Shown here piece after piece: positions 51,850-60,858 of a DNA stretch of 64,000 nucleotides. The number at the start of each line of letters is the position of its first letter. Position 1 is the first letter of the stretch. Location of the stretch: the NCBI RefSeq assembly GCF_021654035.1, contig NZ_JAJPDW010000002.1:434001-498000 (forward strand), written 5' to 3'. Origin of the DNA: Microbacterium aurantiacum (GTDB lineage Bacteria > Actinomycetota > Actinomycetes > Actinomycetales > Microbacteriaceae). The position numbers and the translations under genes were made by a program. The notes beneath the pieces were generated by a model. That model had not been told where the DNA came from and searched no databases. It worked only from the letters and a program-made list of their open reading frames with translations.

Positions 51850-52847
51850 CGCCCGATCACGGGCCACGCGCCCTCGGACGTGTTGGCCAGGATCGACACC
51901 GTCACGCGCGTCGCGGGGTCGAACCGGGACCGGCCCGAGACTCCGGCGTCGTATCCCTCGAGCAGGATGCCGGGCCCGTCGAGGTCGAGCCAGAACCCCG
52001 CGCCGTACCGCAGGTCTTCGTCGTCGACGGTCTCGCGCGGACGGACGAGGTCGTGCACGGCATCCGTCGGCAGCAGCGTGCCGTCCGTGAGCGCCCGCCA
52101 GAACCGGCTCAGGTCGGCGGCGGTCGTGTAGACGCCGCCGTCGCCGCTGCCGCGGACGGGCAGGTGCAGCACGTTGGTGCGGTCGTCTTCGTCGTCGAAC
52201 AGGTAGCCCCGCGCGGCGTCGCCGGGGAGGTTGTCCATGCGGAGGTAGCCGGTGCGCGTCATCCCGGCGGGGGCGAACACGCGCTCGGCGACCAGATCAT
52301 GGAACGGGACGCCGCTCGCCCGTTCGGCGATGAGGGCGAGCACGACGTATCCGCTGTTGTTGTACGCGAACGTCGTGCCGGGGGAGGAGACCTGCGGGCG
52401 CCCGTCGAGCACCGCGAGGAACGCCTCGGTGGTGTCGAGGCGGTGCGTCGGCACGTCCAGGACGTAGTCGGTGATCTCGCCGTCGCCGGACTCGTCGAGG
52501 TAGTCGCCGATCCCCGACGTGTGTGCGAGCAGCTGCTCGACGGTGACGGCGGCGTCGATGAGGGGCAGATCGTCGCGGAGGATGCCGCGCACCGTCGTGT
52601 CGGCGGCGAGCACGCCGTCGCGGATCAGGGCGCGCACCGCGACGGCGGTGAACCCCTTGGCGATGCTGGCGACGCCGAACCGCGTGTCGACGGTGTTGAC
52701 GACGCCGTATGCGCGGTCGGCGAATCCGTAGGCACGCGCGCCGACGAGGTCGCCGTCGACGTCGACTGAGACGACGCCGTCGAAGCCGGAACCGCGCGCG
52801 GCGTCGTCGAGGGTGGCGAGCAGCGTCGGGAAATCTGTGGTGGCCAT
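51828..52847 (-). CDS. serine hydrolase, beta-lactamase/DD-peptidase-like (class C fold)
   Basis: A 339-residue protein with FGVASIAKGFTAVAV (SxxK nucleophile), AYNNSGYVVLALI (YxN), LLAHTSGIGDYLDE, and GYDAGVSGRS in place of the third KTG/HxG box. No signal peptide, so probably cytoplasmic esterase or peptidase rather than a penicillin-binding protein. Complete length for the family. It overlaps the convergent upstream gene at its 3' end. Confidence 0.88.
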   Translation of the reverse strand: MATTDFPTLLATLDDAARGSGFDGVVSVDVDGDLVGARAYGFADRAYGVVNTVDTRFGVASIAKGFTAVAVRALIRDGVLAADTTVRGILRDDLPLIDAAVTVEQLLAHTSGIGDYLDESGDGEITDYVLDVPTHRLDTTEAFLAVLDGRPQVSSPGTTFAYNNSGYVVLALIAERASGVPFHDLVAERVFAPAGMTRTGYLRMDNLPGDAARGYLFDDEDDRTNVLHLPVRGSGDGGVYTTAADLSRFWRALTDGTLLPTDAVHDLVRPRETVDDEDLRYGAGFWLDLDGPGILLEGYDAGVSGRSRFDPATRVTVSILANTSEGAWPVIGRYAELLD

Positions 52848-53075
52848 CGTCCGACCCTATCCAGAAAGGGTTTTCCGATTCCGGGGCGCCGGACGGGACG
52901 TACCGAACTCCTCCGATCCGGGTCGGGAGGCGCCGCTAGGCGCCCTCCCGGCCCGGATCGCCGCGTTCTTGAGGAGTTAGGTACGCCGCCCGACCCGCAG
53001 ACGGTCGCCGGGCCGCGGCCGGCCCGACCCGCACACGCCCGCCGGGCCGCGCCCGCCCGCCCGCCTCGACGCGGT
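52848..53075. other. gene-free stretch containing repeat A6
   Basis: GAACTCCTC element A6 occupies 52901-52983 (TACCGAACTCCTC and GAGGAGTTAGGTA, one mismatch, 83 bp). The remainder is GC-rich with no coding signal. Promoter and leader of rplM follow to 53235. Confidence 0.75.
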
Positions 53076-53104
53076 TTGGCCCGCACCCCGGGATGCCGTA
53101 AGGT
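53076..53104 (+). promoter_or_regulatory. rplM-rpsI promoter
   Basis: TTGGCC, 17 bases, TAAGGT. The start would be near 53111, leaving a leader of about 125 nt before the GTG of rplM, long enough for autogenous control by a ribosomal protein; no specific fold was identified. Confidence 0.65.
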
Positions 53105-53235
53105 TGACCTTTGGTGTGCGGCTCAGCTGACCCGGCACCACGAACGTGAGCCCTCCACTGGTTTTCTTCCCCACCGGAAGGACCCCGGAGTGGGATTCAC
53201 GAACCTCTCCGTTCGATCAAGAAAGCAGCACTATT

Positions 53236-53682
53236 GTGACGCGCACCTACACCCCGAAGACTGGTGAAATCCAGCGCGAGTGGCTGGTCATCGACGCGAA
53301 CGACGTCGTCCTCGGACGTCTCGCCTCGCAGGCGGCCGCTCTCCTCCGCGGGAAGCACAAGCCGACCTTCGCTCCCCACGTCGACACCGGCGACTTCGTC
53401 GTCATCATCAACGCCGACAAGGTGGCCCTGACCGGCCAGAAGCTCGAGCAGAAGAAGGCCTACCGCCACTCGGGCTACCCGGGCGGCCTGACGTCGGTCA
53501 CCTACTCCGAGCTCCTCGAGAAGAACCCCGTCCGCGCCGTGGAGAAGGCCGTCCGCGGCATGCTCCCCAAGAACAGCCTGGGTCGCCAGCAGCTGTCGAA
53601 GCTCAAGGTCTACGTCGGTGCCGAGCACCCGCACGCGGCTCAGCAGCCCAAGACGTACACCCTCGACCAGGTCGCCCAGTAA
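53236..53682 (+). CDS. rplM: 50S ribosomal protein L13
   Basis: A 148-residue protein starting with GTG ([16 protein letters not shown]). Signature regions: [43 protein letters not shown], and [25 protein letters not shown]. It is followed by rpsI with a 25-bp gap, the universal L13-S9 operon. The GTG at 53236 matches the family start; an ATG further upstream adds unrelated residues. Confidence 0.97.
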   Translation: MTRTYTPKTGEIQREWLVIDANDVVLGRLASQAAALLRGKHKPTFAPHVDTGDFVVIINADKVALTGQKLEQKKAYRHSGYPGGLTSVTYSELLEKNPVRAVEKAVRGMLPKNSLGRQQLSKLKVYVGAEHPHAAQQPKTYTLDQVAQ

Positions 53683-53707
53683 GCGCCGCACAGACAAGGA
53701 CATACTC

Positions 53708-54181
53708 GTGGCGAACATCGAAGAATCCACCAACTTCTCGACCGAGACCCCGGCCGACGAGACCGCCGTCGCGACCGAGCGCCCCGTGCTCTCGGTTCCC
53801 GGTGCGGCCGTCGGTCGCCGTAAGCAGGCCATCGCGCGCGTGCGCCTGGTCCCCGGCACCGGCACCATCACCATCAACGGCCGCTCGTTCGAGGACTACT
53901 TCCCGAACAAGCTCCACCAGCAGCTGGTCACCGACCCGTTCACGGTCCTGAACCTCACGGGCGCGTACGACGTCATCGCGCGCATCCACGGCGGTGGCCC
54001 CTCCGGCCAGGCCGGTGCGCTGCGTCTCGGCATCGCCCGCTCGCTGAACGGGATCGACGAAGAGAACAACCGCCCGACGCTGAAGAAGGCCGGCTTCCTG
54101 TCGCGCGACGCGCGCGTCAAGGAGCGCAAGAAGGCCGGACTCAAGAAGGCCCGTAAGGCGCCTCAGTACTCGAAGCGCTGA
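53708..54181 (+). CDS. rpsI: 30S ribosomal protein S9
   Basis: A 157-residue protein starting GTG GCG AAC. An acidic N-terminal extension typical of Actinobacteria is followed by [19 protein letters not shown], the [14 protein letters not shown] region, [21 protein letters not shown] and the C-terminal [11 protein letters not shown], whose terminal Arg contacts P-site tRNA. All family landmarks are present. Confidence 0.97.
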   Translation: MANIEESTNFSTETPADETAVATERPVLSVPGAAVGRRKQAIARVRLVPGTGTITINGRSFEDYFPNKLHQQLVTDPFTVLNLTGAYDVIARIHGGGPSGQAGALRLGIARSLNGIDEENNRPTLKKAGFLSRDARVKERKKAGLKKARKAPQYSKR

Positions 54182-54195
54182 TCACGCGGGTTCCG

Positions 54196-55557
54196 ATGCC
54201 TCTCTTCGGCACGGACGGTGTGCGTGGCCTCGCCAACGGCGAGGTCCTCACCGCCGAACTCGCACTCACCCTGGCCCAGGCGACCGCGGTCGTCCTGGGC
54301 CAGGGGCGTACGGCCGAGGCGCGCCGGGCAGCCGGCAAGCGCCTCACGGCCGTGGTCGCGCGCGACCCGCGCATCTCGGGACACTTCCTGAGCGCCGCGG
54401 TCGAAGCGGGCCTCGCCTCGTCCGGCGTCGACGTGCTCGAAGCCGGAACGCTCCCGACCCCGGCCGCGGCCTTCCTCGTCGGTGACGTCGACGCCGACTT
54501 CGGCGTGATGATCTCCGCATCCCACAACCCCGCCGCCGACAACGGCATCAAGATCTTCGCGCGCGGGGGAGTGAAGCTCCCGGATGTCGTCGAGAAGCGC
54601 ATCGAAGAGGCGCTGACCCAGCCGAAGCTCCAGCCGACCGGCGCCGCCGTCGGCCGCATCCGTCGTTTCGCCGACGCCGAGGACCGCTACGTCGTCCACC
54701 TGCTCGGATCGCTCCCGAACACCCTCGAGGGCCTGCACGTCGTGCTCGACTGCGCGCACGGTGCGGCATCGGGGGTGTCGCCGGAGACGTTCCGCGACGC
54801 CGGAGCCGAGGTCACGGTCATCGGCGCCGACCCCGACGGCCTCAACATCAACGACGGCGTCGGATCGACCCACCTCGACCAGCTCGCCCGCGCGGTCGTC
54901 GACGCCGGTGCCGACCTCGGCATCGCGCACGACGGCGACGCCGACCGGTGCCTCGCGGTGGACGCCGAGGGGCGCATCGTCGACGGCGACCAGATCATGG
55001 CGATCCTCGCGGTCGCCCTCAAGGACCGCGGACGCCTCGTCGACGACACGCTCGTCACGACCGTCATGAGCAACCTGGGTCTGCATCGCGCGATGGCCGA
55101 GCGCGGCATCCGCGTCGAGACGACGGCCGTCGGCGACAGGTACGTCCTCGAGCGCATGAACGAGGGCGGCTTCTCGCTCGGCGGCGAGCAGTCGGGTCAC
55201 GTCATCATGAGCGACTTCGCCACGACCGGCGACGGGCTCCTCACGGGTCTGCACCTGGCGGCCGAGATGGTGCGGCAGGGGAAGACCCTCGCCGAGCTCG
55301 CCTCCGTCATGACGGTGTACCCGCAGGTGCTCATCAACGTCTCGGGCGTCGATCGGACGCGCGTCGCGGATGACCCGGGAGTGACGGATGCCGTCGCCGC
55401 CGCCATCGCCCAACTCGGCGATGCGGGGCGCGTGCTGCTGCGTCCGTCCGGCACCGAGCCGCTCGTGCGCGTGATGGTCGAGGCCGCGTCCGAGGACGAC
55501 GCGAAACGGCACGCGGAGACCCTCGCCGCGGTCGTGCGCGAGCGCCTCGCCCTCTGA
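54196..55557 (+). CDS. glmM: phosphoglucosamine mutase
   Basis: A 453-residue enzyme converting glucosamine-6-phosphate to glucosamine-1-phosphate for peptidoglycan precursors. It shows [14 protein letters not shown], the phosphoserine loop [17 protein letters not shown], metal-binding [20 protein letters not shown] and the phosphate-binding [14 protein letters not shown]. It starts 14 bp after rpsI, so is probably in the same transcript. glmS lies 5.3 kb downstream. Confidence 0.97.
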   Translation: MPLFGTDGVRGLANGEVLTAELALTLAQATAVVLGQGRTAEARRAAGKRLTAVVARDPRISGHFLSAAVEAGLASSGVDVLEAGTLPTPAAAFLVGDVDADFGVMISASHNPAADNGIKIFARGGVKLPDVVEKRIEEALTQPKLQPTGAAVGRIRRFADAEDRYVVHLLGSLPNTLEGLHVVLDCAHGAASGVSPETFRDAGAEVTVIGADPDGLNINDGVGSTHLDQLARAVVDAGADLGIAHDGDADRCLAVDAEGRIVDGDQIMAILAVALKDRGRLVDDTLVTTVMSNLGLHRAMAERGIRVETTAVGDRYVLERMNEGGFSLGGEQSGHVIMSDFATTGDGLLTGLHLAAEMVRQGKTLAELASVMTVYPQVLINVSGVDRTRVADDPGVTDAVAAAIAQLGDAGRVLLRPSGTEPLVRVMVEAASEDDAKRHAETLAAVVRERLAL

Positions 55558-55583
55558 CGGACCGAGTCCCATCCGTTCACTCG

Positions 55584-55626
55584 TCGCCTCTTGCGGGTGT
55601 CGCGCTCCGCGACCCGCAAGAGGCGA
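55584..55626. terminator. long hairpin between convergent glmM and TetR genes
   Basis: TCGCCTCTTGCGG then GTCGCG pair with CGCGAC then CCGCAAGAGGCGA around a CTC loop, with a two-base bulge; 19 bp in total. It lies 27 bp after the glmM stop and 35 bp after the TetR stop, so it can end transcripts from both sides. Confidence 0.75.
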
Positions 55627-55660
55627 CAAGCGAACTGTGCTCGGCGGCGCCTTCGCGCGG

Positions 55661-56539
55661 TCAGCGGCTCAGCACCCCCTCGTGCTCGGGGGCGCCGGCG
55701 CGCGAGACCGGGATCTCCTCGCTCAGGCCCGCCACGAGCGCCCAGAACGCCGTCGCGACGAGCGACCAGGGCACGTCCTCGCCGTCGAGTCCCGGGCCGC
55801 GCAGGTCGTCCGAGAACGACTCCGAGCCGATCAGGGCGCGGCTGACGAGCCCCTCGACGACGGATGCCCCGGCGGTGACCAGCTGGCGATAGGTCACGCC
55901 CGGGCGCGGACGGCGGTGGACCACGGCGAAGATCTGCTCGTAGAACCGCGCCATGCGCTCGAGGAAGACGGTGTCGGTCTGCTGCAGCGTCTCGCGGACC
56001 ACCTGACGCCGCTCCTCGGGGAGGCTGTTCACCGAGACCGACAGGGCCATGTAGCTCTTCCACTCGGGTGAGGCCATGGTGTCGTGGAAGTTCCGCACGA
56101 GGGCCACGCGCACCGCCTCACGGAGCACGACGGTGCCGCCGGCGGGGTCGGGTCGGCCCGCGGCATCCGTCAATCGATGGGCGTTCTCGATGAGGATCCG
56201 CCGCACCTCCTCCACGGATCCGTCCGAGACGATCGACAGCGCGCCGCCGTCGACGAGGCGGGGGCGCAGAGTGTCGACCATGAGGTCGGCCATCAGCTGC
56301 TCCTTGCCGCCGAACGCGGCGAACGCGGATCTGCGCGGCACCCCCACGCGGCGGATGAGCTCCTCCATGTTGAGGTGGTGCAGGCCGACGGTGAGACCGT
56401 CGTCGCCGAGCATGTCGTGAGCGGCGGCGAGGACGCGGGTGCGCAGTTCCTCGCGGCTCATACGTGGTGGGCGTTCGGCGCGGGCGGGCCGGTCGGTGGT
56501 GGGCGTGCGGGGTGCGCGGGGGGACGCGGAAGAGACCAT
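55661..56539 (-). CDS. TetR-family transcriptional regulator
   Basis: A 292-residue regulator. The HTH region reads EELRTRVLAAAHDMLGDDGL then MEELIRRVGVPRRSAFAAFG. The C-terminal ligand domain has VAEGLVSRAL-like character and is large for the family. The start at ATG 56539 gives a basic N-tail like that of the paralogue at 57707-58483, with which it shares the NMEELIRxVGVPRxSAF pattern. Neither has an obvious target operon here. Confidence 0.85.
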   Translation of the reverse strand: MVSSASPRAPRTPTTDRPARAERPPRMSREELRTRVLAAAHDMLGDDGLTVGLHHLNMEELIRRVGVPRRSAFAAFGGKEQLMADLMVDTLRPRLVDGGALSIVSDGSVEEVRRILIENAHRLTDAAGRPDPAGGTVVLREAVRVALVRNFHDTMASPEWKSYMALSVSVNSLPEERRQVVRETLQQTDTVFLERMARFYEQIFAVVHRRPRPGVTYRQLVTAGASVVEGLVSRALIGSESFSDDLRGPGLDGEDVPWSLVATAFWALVAGLSEEIPVSRAGAPEHEGVLSR

Positions 56540-56662
56540 TCGGTGGATTCGATTCGGGTGCGTGGAACGTCGGGCGAGGGCGTTCCGCGGGGGTTTCGGG
56601 TCGCCCGCGGTACGAGAACCGTAACCCGACGTCATGTATGTATGGACTGTGAATCCAAAGTC

Positions 56663-56818
56663 TTGAACCGGGGCGGTTCTTCGTCTAGTCTCGTCTCTGC
56701 CGATGTTTGCTGTCTACGCGGTCGAATTCGACGCGTAGGCCTGGGGGTGAGTATTCGGCCGCGTTGCTGACCCGGCGTGATGACCGGGGGGCCATCGCGC
56801 CGGGTCGGCTCTTTCTGT
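56663..56818 (+). ncRNA. candidate small RNA with promoter and terminator
   Basis: A promoter TTGAAC-17 bp-TAGTCT (56663-56691) predicts a start near 56698. Downstream come a hairpin CTACGCG/CGCGTAG (56714-56738, loop with TCGAATTCGA) and a 17-bp terminator stem (56766-56809, two G-T pairs) with a GGGGGG-containing loop, then CTCTTTCTG. No sensible ORF lies between. It is transcribed away from the TetR gene and toward the convergent lipoprotein gene, in a 309-bp gene-free gap. Length about 120 nt. Confidence 0.5.
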
Positions 56819-56848
56819 GCGAGCGCGACCGGTGTGCCGGTCGGCGGG

Positions 56849-57370
56849 TCAGCCGGCGACCGGCGAAACCAGGTAGGTCAGGCTCGGCGACGTGCTGGTG
56901 TCGCCCTCCTCCGGCAGGATCGCGGACAGCGACACCCGCCACTCGGGCCCCGCGAGGATCCAGATCTTCATCTGCCCCATGTCGGTCTCGCCCTCCATGA
57001 CATAGCCGTCGGCGACGAGCTGATCCTTGATCCGCTCGCCCTCCGCGGCATCGGCCACCTCGAAGGTCGCCTGGTAGCCGCCCTCGGCGGCCATGGAGAA
57101 CATCGGGCTGCCGTCCGGAACCGGGATCTCGGCGGGCCACCCCTCGGGGAGCGACGCGCCTCCGCCGGTGTTGACTTCGATGTCGGACCCGGTCTGCTCC
57201 TCGATGATGCGCTCCACACCGTCCTGGATCCCGCCCTGCACGAGCTGGTCGATGGGGTTGGTGCATCCGGCGAGGACGAGAACGGATGCCGCCGCCGCCG
57301 TCGCGGCGACGAGGAGACGCGCGGGGCGGGGGCGGGCGACGGAACGGGCGAGCGGGTCGGGTGATCGCAT
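56849..57370 (-). CDS. secreted lipoprotein, function unknown
   Basis: A 173-residue protein. Basic N-terminus, hydrophobic stretch and lipobox LVLAGC give a lipidated Cys (about residue 36). The mature part has IPVPDGSPMF, YQATFEVADAAEGERIKDQL and SPSLTYLVSP, an alpha/beta pattern seen in small Actinobacterial lipoproteins. No enzyme motif. It should sit on the outer face of the membrane. Confidence 0.85.
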   Translation of the reverse strand: MRSPDPLARSVARPRPARLLVAATAAAASVLVLAGCTNPIDQLVQGGIQDGVERIIEEQTGSDIEVNTGGGASLPEGWPAEIPVPDGSPMFSMAAEGGYQATFEVADAAEGERIKDQLVADGYVMEGETDMGQMKIWILAGPEWRVSLSAILPEEGDTSTSPSLTYLVSPVAG

Positions 57371-57706
57371 GAGGGCTCCTGATTCGGCGGGGTGCGGCGA
57401 GGTGCGGCGAGGTTCGGCGCCATGGCAGCCTCGCCGTTGAGGAGCATTGTGGCACCCGGGTGATACCTCGCGGCAGGCCTTCGTCCCGCCGGACCTGAGC
57501 GCCGGCACAAGATTTCCGCAGGTCGGCGCCGCACCATTGCCCCGAGGTGCCCGGGTCACCTACTCTCAACGAGCCGTGAGTCGCGCCCGACCCCCGATGT
57601 GGAGTCCCGGGCACGCAGGGGAGTAAGACTCATGAGCGGCTGGTCCGGTGTTCTCTGGGGAGTGGATGCCGGGCCAGCCCCCGTCGCGGCATCCGTCTGC
57701 GCGGAA
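57371..57706. other. gene-free stretch between lipoprotein and second TetR
   Basis: A 336-bp gap. Just upstream of the lipoprotein there is a short direct repeat (GCGGCGAGGT twice, then TTCGGCG). A plus-strand promoter-like TTGCCC-18 bp-TACTCT (near 57538-57566) is followed by AGGGGAG-ATG at 57632, but that frame runs antisense through the TetR gene and is not believed. No other structure stands out. Confidence 0.5.
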
Positions 57707-58483
57707 TCAGACCGCCTCGGTCATGCCGTCCACGAGCGCCATCAGGGCGACCGCGGACAGGTGCCACTGCACCTCGGCGCCGCCGATGCCGGGGAGGGCC
57801 ACCCACTCCGCGGCGAGCGGCTGCCCGAAGGCCGGACCCGTCGCCACACCCTCGAGCGTCGAGGAGGCCGCGCTGACGAAGTGCGTGATCGACAGGCCGG
57901 GCCGCATCCGCACGCCGAAGCGCTCGAACGTCGCCTCGTAGGCGCGCGACATCGTGTCGAGATAGATGTCCTGGATCGTCCCGAGGCGTGCGCGGAGCTC
58001 GTCCCGTTCGGCCTCCGGGAAGCTGTCCAGCGACATCGACAGCGCGCGGAACGTCCGCCACCGCGGAGCGCGCACGAGGGTCTCGTGCATCGGCGGGAGC
58101 GCGCGTCGCACACTCTCCCGCAGCAGGGCGCGCCGGCCCGCGGCATCCGTCATCAGCGTCTCGTGCTCGGCGACGACGGCGTCGGCACTCCCGGTCAAAA
58201 GGGCCGCGAACCGCATGGCCAGGGGGCTCGAGGGGGAGAGGAGGCGCAGGGCGAGCTGGAAGAAAAGGTTCTCCTTGCTGCCGAACGCGTGGAACGCGGA
58301 GCTGCGCGGAACCCCCACCTGGCGGATGAGGTCCTCCATGTTCAGCGGGTAGGCATTGACGCCGAGGCCTCGGCCGTCGAGCATCCGCTCGGCTTCGGCG
58401 AGGAGCCGCTCGCGCAGCTCCTCCTGCGGGATGCGTGCGGCGCGGGGACGGCCCGAGGCTGCGGCCGGCGTCGACTCAGCCAT
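57707..58483 (-). CDS. TetR-family transcriptional regulator (paralogue)
   Basis: A 258-residue regulator with EELRERLLAEAERMLDGRGL and LNMEDLIRQVGVPRSSAFHAFGSKENLF, a clear TetR HTH. It resembles the TetR at 55661-56539 in both domain size and the HTH recognition helix, so one probably arose by duplication; the lipoprotein and RNA candidate lie between them. The ATG at 58483 follows a short poly-acidic antisense region. Target unknown. Confidence 0.87.
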   Translation of the reverse strand: MAESTPAAASGRPRAARIPQEELRERLLAEAERMLDGRGLGVNAYPLNMEDLIRQVGVPRSSAFHAFGSKENLFFQLALRLLSPSSPLAMRFAALLTGSADAVVAEHETLMTDAAGRRALLRESVRRALPPMHETLVRAPRWRTFRALSMSLDSFPEAERDELRARLGTIQDIYLDTMSRAYEATFERFGVRMRPGLSITHFVSAASSTLEGVATGPAFGQPLAAEWVALPGIGGAEVQWHLSAVALMALVDGMTEAV

Positions 58484-58679
58484 CGGTGGGGCGGGACGAA
58501 GAAGAAGTGGGCATGCGGTCCTCTGGTGGATTGTGTCTCGATGGAACCGTGGGCGGAGTCGTCACGCGGATGACCCATCCTAAGACCATCCGCCCGCGCG
58601 CATCAGGGGGTGGTGACGGCGACGGTCGTGTGGTGCGGGAGACGCCGAGGCCCCTGCGTTCAGGTGTTGAGGTCGCGGA

Positions 58680-59702
58680 TCAGGATGCCGGGTGCCACGA
58701 CAGCGACTCGATGTACCGCAGCAGCACCCCTTCGCGCAGCGCCCAGGGTGAGGTCTCGAGCTCGTCGATGTCGAGTGCCTTCATGGCCTGATGCAGCACC
58801 ACCGCGCCGGCAACGATCTGGAACGTGCGATCGGCGGTGATTCCGGGGAGTTGCTGCCGCGCCTCGGCGGGGATGCGCGCGAGGCGCGGAATCCATGCCT
58901 TCAGTTCTTTACGCGGCAGCACCATGCGCTCGATGCCCGACCAGCCGGGCATCGGGACGCCGGCGAGCTTCGCGAGCGAGCGGATCGCCTTCGACGATCC
59001 CACGACGTGATCCGGTCGCGGGTGGTCGCGGAGCATGTCGACGACCGGCTCGAGGGTGGCCGCGGCATGCTCGCGCAGACGCTGGATGTCGTCCATATCG
59101 GGCGGGTCGGACGGCAGGAACTCCACGGTCATGCGCCCCGCGCCGAGCGGGACCGATATCGCGGCATCCGGGAGTTCATCCGCCCCCGCGGCGATCTCGA
59201 GCGACCCGCCGCCGATGTCGAACAGGAGGATCTGCCCCGCCGACCATCCGAACCAGCGGCGGACGGCGAGGAACGTGTACCGCGCCTCGGTCTCGCCGCC
59301 GAGCACCTGGAGGGGCTGACCGAGCGCGGCCTCGATGCGCGCGATGACCTCGACGCCGTTGGCGGCTTCCCGCACGGCGCTGGTGGCGGTGGCGAGGAGC
59401 TCGTCCACCCCCTCTTTCGTCGCGGTGGCGCGGGCCTCGGCGACCGCGCGCTCGAGGGCGGCGACCCCCTCCTCGACGATCTCGCCGTCCGGACCGAGGT
59501 ACCGCATCAGGCGCAGGACCGTCCGCTGACTGGTCGTGGCGAGCGGCCGTCCGCCGGGCCGGACGTCGGCGACGAGCAGATGGACGGTGTTCGAGCCGAT
59601 GTCGAGGACTCCCAGGCGCACGCGCTTCAGCGTAGTGGGCGCGGCATCCGTCGCCGGTCCGGTGCCGGGGGCCGGGGGTCGGGGGCCGTCGTGATCCGGC
59701 AT
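58680..59702 (-). CDS. Ppx/GppA family phosphatase
   Basis: A 340-residue member of the sugar-kinase/HSP70/actin superfamily. Motifs: LGVLDIGSNTVHLLVADV (phosphate 1), ATSAVREAANG, ILLFDIGGGSLEIAAG (phosphate 2) and VVGSSKAIRSLAKL. It may hydrolyse polyphosphate or pppGpp. ATG 59702 is the annotated choice; a GTG at 59621, just before the conserved RLGVLD, would fit the family start better but lacks a ribosome binding site. It is divergent from coaA. Confidence 0.87.
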   Translation of the reverse strand: MPDHDGPRPPAPGTGPATDAAPTTLKRVRLGVLDIGSNTVHLLVADVRPGGRPLATTSQRTVLRLMRYLGPDGEIVEEGVAALERAVAEARATATKEGVDELLATATSAVREAANGVEVIARIEAALGQPLQVLGGETEARYTFLAVRRWFGWSAGQILLFDIGGGSLEIAAGADELPDAAISVPLGAGRMTVEFLPSDPPDMDDIQRLREHAAATLEPVVDMLRDHPRPDHVVGSSKAIRSLAKLAGVPMPGWSGIERMVLPRKELKAWIPRLARIPAEARQQLPGITADRTFQIVAGAVVLHQAMKALDIDELETSPWALREGVLLRYIESLSWHPAS

Positions 59703-59730
59703 CCTTAGCCGCGCGACTACGATGGGCGCG

Positions 59731-60693
59731 ATGTCGACAGAAGACGCGCTCGCGAGCGCCCCCGCGCCCACGGCGCTGTCGCTGTACCGCGAGATCGCCC
59801 GGGACGACTGGGCGCGGCTGGCCGCGGGGATGGCGCAGCCGCTGTCCGAGACCGAGCTCCTCCAGATCCGGGGCCTCGGCGACCGCCTCGACCTCGACGA
59901 GGTCAAGCACGTCTACCTGCCGCTGAGTCGCCTGCTCTCGCTCTACGCCGAGACGACGAAGCGACTCGGCGCCGACACGTCCGAGTTCCTGCGCGAGCCC
60001 GATTCGACCACGCCGTTCGTCGTGGGCGTCGCCGGGTCGGTGGCGGTCGGGAAGTCCACGATCGCGCGCCTCCTTCGCGAGCTCATGAGCCGGTGGCCGG
60101 GAACCCCGCGGGTCGCCCTGGTCACCACCGACGGGTTCCTCTACCCGAACGAGGAGCTCGAACGGCGCGGGCTGATGTCGCGCAAGGGCTTCCCCGAGTC
60201 GTACGACCGGCGCGCGCTGGTCTCCTTCCTCACCGACGTCAAGAGCGGGGCCGACGAGGTGCGTGCGCCGTTCTATTCGCACATGCAGTACGACATCGTG
60301 CCGAACGCCTCCATCACGGTGCGTCGGCCGGACGTCGTCATCGTCGAGGGGCTCAACGTGCTCCAGCCGCCGCCCGCCCCGAACGACGTCGCCGTCAGCG
60401 AGCTGTTCGACTTCTCGGTGTACGTCGACGCCGATCCCGCCCACATCGCCCAGTGGTACGTGGAGCGCTTCATGAAGCTGCGCAGCGGCGCGTTCGCGAA
60501 CCCCAACTCGTACTTCAACGTCTACGCCGAGCTCGACGACGCCGAGGCCGAATCCACGGCCCTGGGGTTCTGGAACTCGATCAACCTGCCGAACCTCGTC
60601 GAGAACGTCCTGCCGACCCGGCATCGCGCGTCGCTGGTGCTGCAGAAGGCCGCCGACCACACCGTCGAGCGGGTGCTGCTCCGCAAGCTCTGA
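59731..60693 (+). CDS. coaA: type I pantothenate kinase
   Basis: A 320-residue kinase of the first step of coenzyme A synthesis. Walker A reads GVAGSVAVGKSTIARLL, followed by TTDGFLYPNEELERRGLMSRKGFPESYD, PFYSHMQYDIVP and VIVEGLNVLQ, all characteristic of CoaA. Starts at 59722 and 59731 are both possible. A TACGAT close to the first ATG could make the mRNA nearly leaderless. Confidence 0.95.
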   Translation: MSTEDALASAPAPTALSLYREIARDDWARLAAGMAQPLSETELLQIRGLGDRLDLDEVKHVYLPLSRLLSLYAETTKRLGADTSEFLREPDSTTPFVVGVAGSVAVGKSTIARLLRELMSRWPGTPRVALVTTDGFLYPNEELERRGLMSRKGFPESYDRRALVSFLTDVKSGADEVRAPFYSHMQYDIVPNASITVRRPDVVIVEGLNVLQPPPAPNDVAVSELFDFSVYVDADPAHIAQWYVERFMKLRSGAFANPNSYFNVYAELDDAEAESTALGFWNSINLPNLVENVLPTRHRASLVLQKAADHTVERVLLRKL

Positions 60694-60705
60694 CCCCGCC
60701 GGGGC

Positions 60706-60790
60706 GTACCGAACTCCTCCGATCTGCGCGCGATGCGCCGGTATCGGCCGGTTTCGGGGCTGCGCGCGCCGGATCGGAGGAGTTACGCAC
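60706..60790. repeat. GAACTCCTC palindromic repeat, copy A7
   Basis: An 85-bp element between coaA and glmS. The left end GTACCGAACTCCTCCGATC pairs with GATCGGAGGAGTTACGCAC, perfect over 13 bp and diverging at the tip. It starts 13 bp after the coaA stop, where it could also serve as a 3' hairpin. Confidence 0.82.
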
Positions 60791-60845
60791 GGGGTACCCG
60801 GGCCACGCGCGCGGGCATGCGGCAAGCTCCCACCCGGGTCAGATC

Positions 60846-60858
60846 TAGGATTGTCCCC
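60846..60858 (+). promoter_or_regulatory. -10 element of glmS, leaderless start
   Basis: TAGGAT ends seven bases before the glmS ATG, so transcription would begin at or next to the A of the start codon. No ribosome binding site is present. The -35 region is weak. Confidence 0.5.

Noticed and set aside
57632..58573. Plus-strand frame with AGGGGAG ribosome binding site and a possible promoter
   Set aside because: It runs antisense across the whole TetR gene and its translation is basic low-complexity sequence; the TetR helix-turn-helix is convincing.
48129..60790. Reading the GAACTCCTC elements simply as terminators
   Set aside because: Inverted ends are 55-60 bp apart rather than closing a small loop, there is no T-run, and several occur as neighbours in the same gap, so a terminator role alone does not explain them.
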